Shown here one piece after another: positions 27,936 to 36,396 of a DNA stretch of 58,592 nt. Position numbers and translations under genes: made by a program. This DNA comes from an uncultured Flavobacteriales bacterium (GTDB lineage Bacteria; Bacteroidota; Bacteroidia; Flavobacteriales_D; Crocinitomicaceae), in the NCBI GenBank assembly GCA_938092255.1, contig CALKHF010000090.1:1-58592 (forward strand), in the 5' to 3' direction. The stretch's first letter is position 1; every line of letters starts with the position of its first letter. A model generated the notes under the pieces. That model was not told the DNA's origin and ran no database searches. It saw nothing but the letters and a program-made list of their open reading frames with translations.

Positions 27936-30287
27936 ATGAAATTAATATCCTTCCTATTCATTTCTTTTTTATTTTTAAGCAGTTCGTTAATAGGGCAAAA
28001 CATTAATGTTGGCCCATATCTGCAAGACGCCGAACCTTCCTCTATAAAAATAATGTGGGAAACCTCATCAGGCAATGAAAGCACAGTAGAATGGGGAACA
28101 AGTAATGCTCTAGGAAACTCGTCGTCGGGGATTTTTATTGCGGGTAATGGCCTTTCTCGAATACATACAACAACCCTTGCTGGACTTGAGGCGAACACAA
28201 AATATTACTATCGGGTGATTACAAATAATGTCCAAAGTGATGTTTTTGACTTTGTAACCCCTCCCCTGCCAAACAGTGAATCACCAGTAAACCTTGTGTC
28301 CATGAGTGATATGCAACAAGATTGGCAACACACAAACGTTTTTGAGGACATAATCAATGATGAGCTTATACCTTTTGTAAACAATCGTTTTGGAAACGAC
28401 TTATCAACCGACCTTGCTTATGTATTTATCCCTGGCGATCTCGTGACAACTGGAAGTAATTACTCTTCTTGGAAGAGCACCTTTTTCGACCCTGCACAAG
28501 CCTTGTTTCAACACGTACCCGTATATCCTGTTGCAGGAAACCACGAGCAAAATTCCGAAAACTATTTTAAGTATTTCACTCTTCCAACAAACGGAACAAA
28601 TCAAAATGATTACCTCGAACATTGGTATTATAAAGACTACTCCAATGTTCGATTAATTGGCCTTGAAACAAACAGCGGATATCGCATACAAGAACAACTC
28701 GACTGGTTGCAGGGGGTCCTTGATGATGCCTGTAATAACGAACATATTGACTTTGTTTTTGCCCAACTCCACCACCCGCATCATTCAGAGTTATGGATTG
28801 CTGGTAACACAGATTACACGGGAGACATCATTTCTTTATTAGAAGGGTTTTCCACAAACTGCGGGAAGCCTAGTATTCACTTTTTTGGACATACTCATGG
28901 CTATTCGAGGGGGCAAAGTCGAGATCATAAGCATTTAATGGTAAACGTTGCGACCGCAGGAGGGGCGATTGATAATTGGGGGGAATATGCCCAACAAGAT
29001 TATAAGGAGTTTTCAAGAAGTGATGACGATTATGGTTTTGTATTGCTTGAAGTTGAGGCCGGAAATGATCCGCAATTTTTATTAACCAGAGTAAGTCACG
29101 GGAGCTACGAAGACGGTATTGTTAGTAATGAAATAAGGGACACCATTCGCGTTAGAGCCAACAACATAAACCCTGACAAGCCTTCTGGCCTTTTCCCTTA
29201 CGAGGGGGCTGAGTTGAGTCCGGACTGCATTGTTTTTTTAGGTTCAAATTTTTCAGATAATGACAATCAAAATCAAGGCGCTGTGCATTGGCAGGTTTCA
29301 ACCGATTCGGGTTTTTCCTCATTGATTTACAATGATTGGTTCCAACATGAAAACTGGTATTATGACGAAGACCTTGAGGCAGGAAACAGTATGACGGAAA
29401 GAGAAATCAGCTCTCTTCAAGAAAGCACTAGTTACTATTGGAGGGTCAGATACCGTGATCGTAGTTTGGGATGGAGTGATTGGTCTGACCCTATTGGTTT
29501 TTCTACATCATTAAGTATCTACTCAGCCAATCTGCTTCAGAATCCTGGTGCTGAAGACGGTACAAACTCTTGGACGGAAGTTTCAGGGTCCTTTGAATCT
29601 ATTTTAAGCGGAGAGTGCGCTGGAAACAATGCCTATTCTGGCTCTAAGCTTTTTGCTGTTGGTGGGGTTTGTGATCCAAACGCATACGGTGAAGGTTATC
29701 AAGACATCAATATTGATTCATATGCATCAATGATCGATAATGACTCAGCAATTGTTTTTTTTGGTGGGTTTTTAAGTGATTATTCTGGGGATGACATACC
29801 TGCGTTTCAACTTGAATTTTATAATGCTTCAAATACGCTTCTCGGGTCAACTGACAGTTATGAAAGCCAAACCTCTGAATGGTCTTATGTTTTTGACAAT
29901 GTTTCTATTCCCTCAACTACTAGAAAAATACGGATGATTTTAACTGGAACTAGAAATGCAGGAACAGATAACGATAGTTATTTTGATGATTTATTTGTTA
30001 GGATCAAACCTATTGGGGATGATTGTGAGCAATTGTCACTTGATGTTGAGGACGATCCCTATCCTATAGCCATATATCCCAATCCAACTGGAGATGTTTT
30101 TTATGTAGAGTCAAGTGCTGAATATCTCAATTTACCCCTTCAGGTATATAATCAAGAAGGGAAAATTCTCTTTGAAACGTCATTCGATTCCGTTAAAAAA
30201 ATGATTGACCTTTCTTCTTTTTCTTCAGGTGTATATTACATTAAGATTGGTGGTTTTCCTGAGAAGAAAATCATTAAATCGTTTTAG
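27936..30287 (+). CDS. T9SS-secreted purple acid phosphatase-like metallophosphoesterase
   Basis: About 783 residues. A signal peptide (ending SSSLIGQ) is followed by a fibronectin-like N-domain (GPYLQDAEPSSIKIMWET), then a metallophosphoesterase domain with FIPGDLVTTG, PVAGNHEQ, LHHPHHS and FFGHTHGYSRG, then a second fibronectin-like domain, a jelly-roll-like region starting NLLQNPGAEDG, and a C-terminal T9SS sorting domain (IAIYPNPTGDVFYVES ... GVYYIKIGG). It probably releases phosphate from organic esters at the cell surface. I use the ATG at 27936, which starts the signal peptide; the track start is eight codons upstream. It overlaps rluF tail to tail by 14 bases. Confidence 0.9.
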   Translation: MKLISFLFISFLFLSSSLIGQNINVGPYLQDAEPSSIKIMWETSSGNESTVEWGTSNALGNSSSGIFIAGNGLSRIHTTTLAGLEANTKYYYRVITNNVQSDVFDFVTPPLPNSESPVNLVSMSDMQQDWQHTNVFEDIINDELIPFVNNRFGNDLSTDLAYVFIPGDLVTTGSNYSSWKSTFFDPAQALFQHVPVYPVAGNHEQNSENYFKYFTLPTNGTNQNDYLEHWYYKDYSNVRLIGLETNSGYRIQEQLDWLQGVLDDACNNEHIDFVFAQLHHPHHSELWIAGNTDYTGDIISLLEGFSTNCGKPSIHFFGHTHGYSRGQSRDHKHLMVNVATAGGAIDNWGEYAQQDYKEFSRSDDDYGFVLLEVEAGNDPQFLLTRVSHGSYEDGIVSNEIRDTIRVRANNINPDKPSGLFPYEGAELSPDCIVFLGSNFSDNDNQNQGAVHWQVSTDSGFSSLIYNDWFQHENWYYDEDLEAGNSMTEREISSLQESTSYYWRVRYRDRSLGWSDWSDPIGFSTSLSIYSANLLQNPGAEDGTNSWTEVSGSFESILSGECAGNNAYSGSKLFAVGGVCDPNAYGEGYQDINIDSYASMIDNDSAIVFFGGFLSDYSGDDIPAFQLEFYNASNTLLGSTDSYESQTSEWSYVFDNVSIPSTTRKIRMILTGTRNAGTDNDSYFDDLFVRIKPIGDDCEQLSLDVEDDPYPIAIYPNPTGDVFYVESSAEYLNLPLQVYNQEGKILFETSFDSVKKMIDLSSFSSGVYYIKIGGFPEKKIIKSF

Positions 30288-31002
30288 ACGAATCCGTAAG
30301 GAGTAAATTAAGATCTGACAACTCTTTTGTTGTGAGATGCCTCCATTTCCCTCTATTTGTATCAAGCGGAATATTCATTATTCGTGTTCTTTTGAGCCGT
30401 AGAACCTCGTAACCCAGATACTCACACATTCTTCTTATTTGACGGTTTAAGCCCTGGGTCAAAACAATTCTAAAAGTATTCTTTGAAATTTGTTTTACTT
30501 GGCATTTTCTGGTTACGGTATCAAGAATTGGAACACCATTTCCCATACGTTTTAAAAAATCAGCTGTGACCGGTTTATTTACAGAAACAATGTATTCTTT
30601 TTCGTGATTATTCCTGGCTCTTAATATTTTATTTACAATATCACCATCATTTGTCAAAAGAATCAGGCCTTCACTAGGTTTGTCAAGTCGCCCTATTGGA
30701 AATATTCTCGAAGGAAAATTAATATAGTCTATAATGTTGTCCTTTTCAACTCGTGTGTCGGTGGTACAAACAATACCAACGGGTTTATTAAATGCGATGT
30801 AAACCTGTTCTGATTGCTTATTTCTTACCTCTACCCCATCAACCGTCACAACATCGTTGACTTGCACTTTTGTTCCCATTTCTGGAACAAGGCCATTGAT
30901 TTTGACCGCTCCTTTGTCAATCAACTTATCAGCTTCACGTCTAGAACAGAAACCTGCTTCACTTAAAAATTTATTGATTCGAACTTCTTTTGATTGAGAC
31001 AT
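30274..31002 (-). CDS. rluF: 23S rRNA pseudouridine synthase RluF-like
   Basis: A 242-residue pseudouridine synthase of the RsuA/RluB/E/F family. An N-terminal S4 domain (RINKFLSEAGFCSRREADKLIDKGAVKING) is followed by the catalytic domain with GRLDKPSEGLILLTNDGD containing the nucleophile Asp, and QGLNRQIRRMCEYLGYEV. The end, LKRTRIMNIPLDTNRGKWRHLT, is the RluF pattern, which suggests modification of position 2604 of 23S rRNA. It is divergent from the DksA-like gene. Confidence 0.9.
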   Translation of the reverse strand: MSQSKEVRINKFLSEAGFCSRREADKLIDKGAVKINGLVPEMGTKVQVNDVVTVDGVEVRNKQSEQVYIAFNKPVGIVCTTDTRVEKDNIIDYINFPSRIFPIGRLDKPSEGLILLTNDGDIVNKILRARNNHEKEYIVSVNKPVTADFLKRMGNGVPILDTVTRKCQVKQISKNTFRIVLTQGLNRQIRRMCEYLGYEVLRLKRTRIMNIPLDTNRGKWRHLTTKELSDLNLLLTDSSKTI

Positions 31003-31022
31003 ATTGTTCTTCAGAATTAAAG

Positions 31023-31069
31023 CAAATTACTTTTCTTTCTTTTATAAAAGATAAAATTACGGTATTTTG
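31023..31069. promoter_or_regulatory. Divergent promoter region between rluF and the TraR/DksA-like gene
   Basis: In the 75-bp gap two one-base-short versions of the Bacteroidota -7 box face outward: TAATTTG on the minus strand (31029-31023), about 20 bases before rluF, and TATTTTG on the plus strand (31063-31069), eight bases before the DksA-like ATG. Both deviate from TAnnTTTG by one missing base, so the call is weak. Confidence 0.25.
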
Positions 31070-31077
31070 CTTTTCAA

Positions 31078-31410
31078 ATGAACAAAGTAGAAAAACAAGA
31101 CATTAAAAAGCGAATCCTTGAAGAGCTAAAAAAAACAGAAGAAGCCATCTTGGATTACAAAGAGTCTACAAAACCCATTTCTCCTGAAAATTCGATTGGT
31201 CGTGTTTCTCGAATGGACGCTATAAATAATAAAAGTGTTGTTGAAGCGGCCCTTCGAAAAGCCGAAGAAAAATTAAATAAGCTAAAGCTGGTACTAAATA
31301 AAGTGGAAGATACTGATTTTGGAATCTGTATTCGTTGTGGAGAACCCATACCCATTGGAAGGGTTTTATTAATGCCACAAAGTAGAAATTGTGTGCGCTG
31401 TGCTCAATAA
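31078..31410 (+). CDS. TraR/DksA-type zinc-finger protein
   Basis: A 110-residue protein with an N-terminal helical hairpin (about 1-75) and a C-terminal Cys4 zinc finger, CIRC-x17-CVRC, at about 85-109. It belongs to the TraR/DksA group, whose members bind in the RNA polymerase secondary channel and modulate stringent-response promoters. The coiled-coil tip carries acidic and charged residues, but shorter overall than E. coli DksA, as in Bacteroidota. It converges on mutS2 with 23 bases between stops. Confidence 0.88.
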   Translation: MNKVEKQDIKKRILEELKKTEEAILDYKESTKPISPENSIGRVSRMDAINNKSVVEAALRKAEEKLNKLKLVLNKVEDTDFGICIRCGEPIPIGRVLLMPQSRNCVRCAQ

Positions 31411-31433
31411 AAAAACGCTATAATTCGCGATAT

Positions 31434-33530
31434 CTATGATACATAAATCAGCTGATCAAGAGCAACTTTAATACGCGTGTTTCCTATCACTAAAGTGGTT
31501 TGCTTTCCTTTAATTTCATCAACACAAGCCAGCTGTTTTGTGGATATTATTTTCACCTTTGAGCCGACAATGATCTTCTCTTGTTGATAAGAAACCACTT
31601 GCTTTTTACTTAACTTTCTTTTGGGTTTATTGGCTTTTTTCTTGGCTTCCGTTTTGGTTTTCTGCTGTTTTAGATAGTCAATTATCTTTTGAGAAGTTTC
31701 CTCGTTGTTTTTTTTACCCTTACCCGTTTTGTACTGTGAAATAAATTCTAACATCTTTTTGCCCGCTAAAAGCTGGCTGTCATGAATCTGACTTGACTGG
31801 TTCAACTTATCATACTTAGACTGAAGTTTCTCTTTATAACTTTCTATTTGTTCTGCCTTTTCTTTGTATTCATCGGCCTCTTTTTTATACTCCTTAATCT
31901 GTTTTTCTAGAAGATTTGTTTTACCCTGAAGATCACTTAAAAGTTCGTTAAAACGAAGTTTTTCTTTGTTTAGTTTTTTCTTCGCTTTTTCAATTAGCGA
32001 TTCTGATACCCCATTTATTTTTGCCACCTCAAAAGTAAAAGAGCTTCCTGGCGAACCCATTTCAAATCTAAATAGAGGTTGTAGGTTTATGGGGTTAAAA
32101 AGCATACAACCATTTACGGCCTGGGGAAGTTGAACGGCTCTGGATTTAATATTGCTGTAATGGGTTGTCATTATTGCAAAGATCTTCTTTCGATACAGCG
32201 AGTCAAAAAAAGCTTCTGCCAAAGCTCCCCCAAGGTCTGGGTCGGAACCCGTTCCAAACTCATCTAATAAAAGAAGTGTTTCAGGATTTGAAAGCGTTAA
32301 AAACTTTTTCATTCTAGTCAAGCGATATGAGTATGTGCTCAATTCGTTTTCTATCGACTGATTGTCTCCTATTTCTGAATATATTTGACTAAACAGGCAA
32401 AATGTATTGTTCTCTTTTGCAGGAATAAACATGCCTGATTGAACCATCAACTGAAATAAACCCAAAGTTTTTAATGTTATACTCTTCCCACCAGCATTGG
32501 GGCCAGAAATTACCAGCATTCTTCGAGACTCATCCATTTGTATATTCTGTCCAAACGTTGGCTTATTTTCTCCTTGATTTTTTCTCTTCAACAAAGGGTG
32601 AGTGGCATCCAAAACGTCTGTCTTTTTTTGTTTGGAGATGTGAGGTTTCACTGCCTTCATCTCTCTAGCTAGCTTATATTTAGCTGACACAAAATCCAAT
32701 TCGTGCAGACTCTTATTATAGGCTTCTATAAGCCAAGAATATGATGCCAATATGCGTGTTAATTCACGAAGAATCCGATGTATTTCTTTTTCTTCGTCAA
32801 TGTGAAGATGATCAAGCTGTGTGTTAAGTTCAATATTTACTCTTGGCTCGATATGGGCTACATTTCCTGTTTTACTGCTTCCCAAAACATGACCTGAAAA
32901 CTGCTTTTTATAAGACGATTTAACTGAAAGAACGCGGCGGTTATTGATCACGGTTTCTTTTGTTTCGGCAAGCAAATTGGTTTTGGATAATTTCCGAAGC
33001 TCTTTGTCAAAGTTTTTTTGTATTTGTCGATAGGTACTACGAATAGAAACCCGTATGTCTTTAAGTTGAGAAGACGCTGTGTCTTTTATTTTGCCTGATG
33101 CATCTATGACTTTTTCAATAGGCTCAATAATCTCCATGGTATAATGAGTGTCACTGAAGATGTTTTGCATTTCATGAAAATCTCCTATCGCTTTTTCAAA
33201 AAAGCCAAGGATGGTATTATTCAAGTAAGACGCTTGATGGATTTTTAAGATTCCACTTAAAGGAATAACCGCATTTTGAATTTTTAAAAACCGAAGCTCT
33301 TCTTCTAGGTCTTCAAAGTCCAAGGCAGGAAACCCTCGCTCTGTTTCTCGTATATCCCAAAACTCTTGAAGCTCCTGAATTCTTCTTTTTAAATCATTAT
33401 AGCTACTTATGGGAACGAGTTCAAGAACACGTCTTTGGGTTTTTTCTGAAAGAGCGTGCTTCGCGCACCATTCTAAAACTTTATCAAATTCTAAATCCAA
33501 AATGGTTTGGCGATCAGTAACTGCTTTCAT
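31434..33530 (-). CDS. mutS2: MutS2-family ATPase without Smr domain
   Basis: A MutS2-type protein of about 698 residues. The Walker A motif ISGPNAGGKSITLKTLGL and Walker B region LLLLDEFGTGSDPDLGGALAEAF are intact, preceded by the helical core/clamp region and followed by a long coiled coil (about 520-600). The C-terminal Smr endonuclease domain of Bacillus MutS2 is absent; the protein ends in a small KOW-like beta segment (VGSKVKIISTKQLACVDEI). I use the second Met (MKAVTDRQTILDLEF), which fits the family start better; the track start is nine codons upstream. MutS2 acts in recombination control and ribosome rescue in other bacteria. Confidence 0.92.
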   Translation of the reverse strand: MKAVTDRQTILDLEFDKVLEWCAKHALSEKTQRRVLELVPISSYNDLKRRIQELQEFWDIRETERGFPALDFEDLEEELRFLKIQNAVIPLSGILKIHQASYLNNTILGFFEKAIGDFHEMQNIFSDTHYTMEIIEPIEKVIDASGKIKDTASSQLKDIRVSIRSTYRQIQKNFDKELRKLSKTNLLAETKETVINNRRVLSVKSSYKKQFSGHVLGSSKTGNVAHIEPRVNIELNTQLDHLHIDEEKEIHRILRELTRILASYSWLIEAYNKSLHELDFVSAKYKLAREMKAVKPHISKQKKTDVLDATHPLLKRKNQGENKPTFGQNIQMDESRRMLVISGPNAGGKSITLKTLGLFQLMVQSGMFIPAKENNTFCLFSQIYSEIGDNQSIENELSTYSYRLTRMKKFLTLSNPETLLLLDEFGTGSDPDLGGALAEAFFDSLYRKKIFAIMTTHYSNIKSRAVQLPQAVNGCMLFNPINLQPLFRFEMGSPGSSFTFEVAKINGVSESLIEKAKKKLNKEKLRFNELLSDLQGKTNLLEKQIKEYKKEADEYKEKAEQIESYKEKLQSKYDKLNQSSQIHDSQLLAGKKMLEFISQYKTGKGKKNNEETSQKIIDYLKQQKTKTEAKKKANKPKRKLSKKQVVSYQQEKIIVGSKVKIISTKQLACVDEIKGKQTTLVIGNTRIKVALDQLIYVS

Positions 33531-33667
33531 TGTTCGATTCTGTTGCAACACCCTCATAAAACACGTTAAATAAGTCTTTGTTTTAACACCCCAAGATTGT
33601 TGTTGTTTTGTTTAATATATAATTCTGTTGTCCTTCTATGTAAAGTCTTCACAAGATAGCTTAAATC

Positions 33668-33685
33668 AAGCATTTTATTATGCTT
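33668..33685. repeat. Short inverted repeat between mutS2 and serine dehydratase
   Basis: AAGCAT and ATGCTT with a 6-base loop, in the 240-bp divergent gap, flanked by three TTAAA-type hexamers. It may be an operator; there is nothing else in this gap that I can name, and no clear -7 box for either gene. Confidence 0.25.
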
Positions 33686-33776
33686 AAATAATAAGTAACT
33701 TAAACCTTTATTTGTAAATCTTGAACAACTTAAAATGCATATCAAATAGAATAGGCCTGGAAAACATTCTTCTTTT

Positions 33777-34667
33777 ATGAATATCTATAAACAACTCTAT
33801 CAAAAAACATCCTTAATCAAGTCCAAATCTATACATGGACTTTACTATAAAATGGAATGTGATCAGCCTTCTTTTTCTTTTAAAATTCGGGGAATGGAAA
33901 AGCTTTGTCGGTTTCATTTAGCAAAAGGGGTGCAGAGTTTTGTGGCCTCTTCGGGAGGAAATGCCGGGTATTCCTTGGCTTATGTTGGCCAACAATTAGG
34001 CGTGGCCGTTTCCGTTATTGTTCCCTCCACAACCTCCTCGTATATGATAGATAAAATAAAGGGGCTTGGAGCTAAAGTAGAAATATATGGTGATGTTTGG
34101 GACGAGGCCAATATTCGAGCACTTGAAATCGCAGAAAAAACGGATGCTGTTTTTGTTTCTCCTTTTGACGATCCATTACTTTGGGATGGGCATTCCAAAA
34201 TGATTGACGAGTGTGTGTCTCAAATGGAAAAACCAGATCACCTTGTTGTCTCTGTGGGTGGTGGTGGATTGCTTTGTGGCATTCTAGAGGGGTTAAAAAG
34301 AAACCATTGGTCAGGGGTAAAAATCACAACTGTTGAAACCACAGGTGCCGCCTCCTTTTATGAAAGCTGGAAAGCCCAAAAGGTCATCAAATTAAAAGAG
34401 ATAAATACCGTTGCAAACACATTGGGGGCAAAAAAAATCACAGAAAAAGCCCTATCTCTTGCTAAAGAATTCGAGATTAATACGGCTCTTGTTTCGGACG
34501 AGGAAGCCGTTAAAGCAACTCAGTTATTTTACAAGGAAACTTCCAAAAGAGTCGAGCCGGCATGTGGGGCCGCACTCTCTATTCCCTTTCTTTACCCTGA
34601 GCATTTTGATGAAAACGAACGTGTTTTGGTTATTGCTTGCGGGGGAGCAAATGTTAAACCAAACTAA
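33777..34667 (+). CDS. PLP-dependent L-serine/threonine dehydratase (vertebrate SDS type)
   Basis: A 296-residue fold-type II PLP enzyme. The Schiff-base lysine is in SFKIRG near 34-39; the phosphate-binding loops are ASSGGNAG and VGGGGLLCG. Blocks VPSTT, VSPFDDPLLWDGH, VVSVGGGGLLCGILEGL, NTVANTLGAK and VEPACGAALS closely follow vertebrate liver serine dehydratase (SDS) and not E. coli IlvA/TdcB, and no regulatory ACT domain is present. It would convert serine or threonine to pyruvate or 2-oxobutyrate for catabolism. It stands alone between divergent mutS2 and an unrelated lipoprotein gene. Confidence 0.9.
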   Translation: MNIYKQLYQKTSLIKSKSIHGLYYKMECDQPSFSFKIRGMEKLCRFHLAKGVQSFVASSGGNAGYSLAYVGQQLGVAVSVIVPSTTSSYMIDKIKGLGAKVEIYGDVWDEANIRALEIAEKTDAVFVSPFDDPLLWDGHSKMIDECVSQMEKPDHLVVSVGGGGLLCGILEGLKRNHWSGVKITTVETTGAASFYESWKAQKVIKLKEINTVANTLGAKKITEKALSLAKEFEINTALVSDEEAVKATQLFYKETSKRVEPACGAALSIPFLYPEHFDENERVLVIACGGANVKPN

Positions 34668-34738
34668 TTAGTCATCACCTATTCAAAATTTTCTAACTTA
34701 GATTAAATGGAATTTTTTGTGAAATTTATTAACCTTCT

Positions 34739-35062
34739 ATGAATCTTTTTTTTGCAGTAATCCTGGGTTTCGTGCTAAGTTCTTGCGCAACTGATCAAGT
34801 ATGTGACTGTTTTGAAAACAGACTTGCTCTTAAAAAATTGCTTAATTCTGCAAATGGCGATTTCGACAAACGTAAAAGAATACAAAACACTCAAGAATAC
34901 AAAGACTTAAAAGCAAAAAAAATAGAATGTCGTGATAAAATTGAACCTGAATACTTCAAGGAACACAAGATTGAAAGAAATGGTAGGGGAGACAAACAAT
35001 TCTTAATGGAAGAATTTGGCGATTGCGAGGCGGTTGTTGATTTAATGGAGGGAAATTATTAA
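34739..35062 (+). CDS. Small lipoprotein of unknown function
   Basis: A 107-residue protein. The N-terminus MNLFFAVILGFVLSSCATD is a lipoprotein signal with lipobox LSSC. The mature part is charged, mostly helical in appearance, with two close cysteines (QVCDCFENR) and two further ones (IECRDK, FGDCEAV) that could pair. I do not recognise the family. It ends 14 bases before the PqiA-like membrane protein gene and probably shares its transcript. Confidence 0.7.
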   Translation: MNLFFAVILGFVLSSCATDQVCDCFENRLALKKLLNSANGDFDKRKRIQNTQEYKDLKAKKIECRDKIEPEYFKEHKIERNGRGDKQFLMEEFGDCEAVVDLMEGNY

Positions 35063-35076
35063 ATAACAGACATTTT

Positions 35077-36327
35077 ATGGAGATTATCAAAAAATATTGG
35101 AAACCCATCTTAGCCATACTAACTGTGGTTTATCTCGCTTGGTCTATCTCTATCATTTCGGAGTCTAAAAAACAGTCTGCTAAAGCGCAAAACGAAAAAA
35201 ATAAAATTGCCGAAATATTAAATTTCAATGATCGACTACTAAATTTTCAAGAATGGGTTTCGGAAGCAGAGTGGGAACGAAAAAATAAAAGGTATAACGA
35301 GGTCCTTGCGCATGCAGAAACATATAATGCGAAGGCTATTCACTATGGTGTTACGCTTTTTTATATTAGCCTTGCCTTTGGAATTCTTGTAGCATTGCTA
35401 CTGTTTTCTATCAAGCCTTATTTTGGCTTGGCATTTTCCTTATCTATCATTGCATTGACAATGCTTCTTGAAGGTGTTCTAAATCCTATGCTGGAAGTGG
35501 GGGCATTTAAAGAAAAACTTACCGTAAAAGCAAAAGTTAAACCCATTGAAACCCCTGCATATGATTACGGAATGAAGAAGGTGGACAGTTTAGACAATCA
35601 CCTTAACTCCATGGTGGATTCATTAGACACTAAAATCATTTCTATCACCAATGACATTCACGAAAAATCAAAAAACGCACAGACCAAACTAAACACCCTG
35701 AAAAGTTTTTCATCTAAAATCCCATTTTATGGATCGGATTTGACAAAAAAAATCAATGCGATGTCTGCTGTTATAGATCCTTTGACAGAAATGACCCACC
35801 CCTTAAATGACCACCTCGTTCAGGTTAAAATCCTGAAAGATGTCGTCTTGGACTCTCTGAAGTCTGTTGCTGATTCATATGCCGATACCACTTACGGCAT
35901 TGATAAAGTTTTTCCTGGTCGCACTTATTTTTATTATCAAAACAAAGGTGTTTTTGACATAATAGATATTTTGGTAAAGTCTAAAAATTATGTCGTCGCA
36001 GTTTGTATTGGCTTATTCAGCTTTATCATCCCATGTATAAAACTTAGCGCATCTTTATTTATGCTCTTGTTTCCAAAATTCTCCTCCAAAAGAACACAGT
36101 CCATTTTGTCTTTTATCAGCAAATGGAGCATGGCTGATGTATTTGTTGTTGGCGCCTTTTTGTCTTATCTTAGCTTTTCGAATATGAGTCCTGGTGTTGA
36201 TGTGGAAGCCAATATTGTTTTTGGTCTGTATTTCTTTCTGTGTTACGTAATCATCTCAATGGTTTTAGGAGAATTGCTTAAAAGAAGCTTAAAGGAGTCC
36301 GCGTTACTTGAAACAAAAAATAATTAA
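35077..36327 (+). CDS. Membrane protein with C-terminal PqiA-like domain
   Basis: A 416-residue protein with one N-terminal membrane helix (about 9-27), a short linker, two more helices (about 90-140), a long hydrophilic, helical region (about 160-295) and a C-terminal block with four helices. That last part, CIGLFSFIIPCIKLSASLFMLLF ... ISKWSMADVFVVGAFLSYLSF, has the look of paraquat-inducible protein A (PqiA/YebS), including the WSMxDVFVV motif. PqiA proteins work with MCE proteins in lipid transport, but no MCE gene is here. The long internal helical domain is unusual for PqiA. Confidence 0.65.
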   Translation: MEIIKKYWKPILAILTVVYLAWSISIISESKKQSAKAQNEKNKIAEILNFNDRLLNFQEWVSEAEWERKNKRYNEVLAHAETYNAKAIHYGVTLFYISLAFGILVALLLFSIKPYFGLAFSLSIIALTMLLEGVLNPMLEVGAFKEKLTVKAKVKPIETPAYDYGMKKVDSLDNHLNSMVDSLDTKIISITNDIHEKSKNAQTKLNTLKSFSSKIPFYGSDLTKKINAMSAVIDPLTEMTHPLNDHLVQVKILKDVVLDSLKSVADSYADTTYGIDKVFPGRTYFYYQNKGVFDIIDILVKSKNYVVAVCIGLFSFIIPCIKLSASLFMLLFPKFSSKRTQSILSFISKWSMADVFVVGAFLSYLSFSNMSPGVDVEANIVFGLYFFLCYVIISMVLGELLKRSLKESALLETKNN

Positions 36328-36396
36328 GGTTTTTTTTTGCCTTCAAGGTTTTGCACGATATTTGTCTTTACGCATACTTTAACAAAAACAACTACA

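Noticed and set aside
36328-36355. Possible terminator AAGG-T9-GCCTT after the PqiA-like gene
   Set aside because: The T run would be in the loop, not after the stem, so it does not fit an intrinsic terminator.
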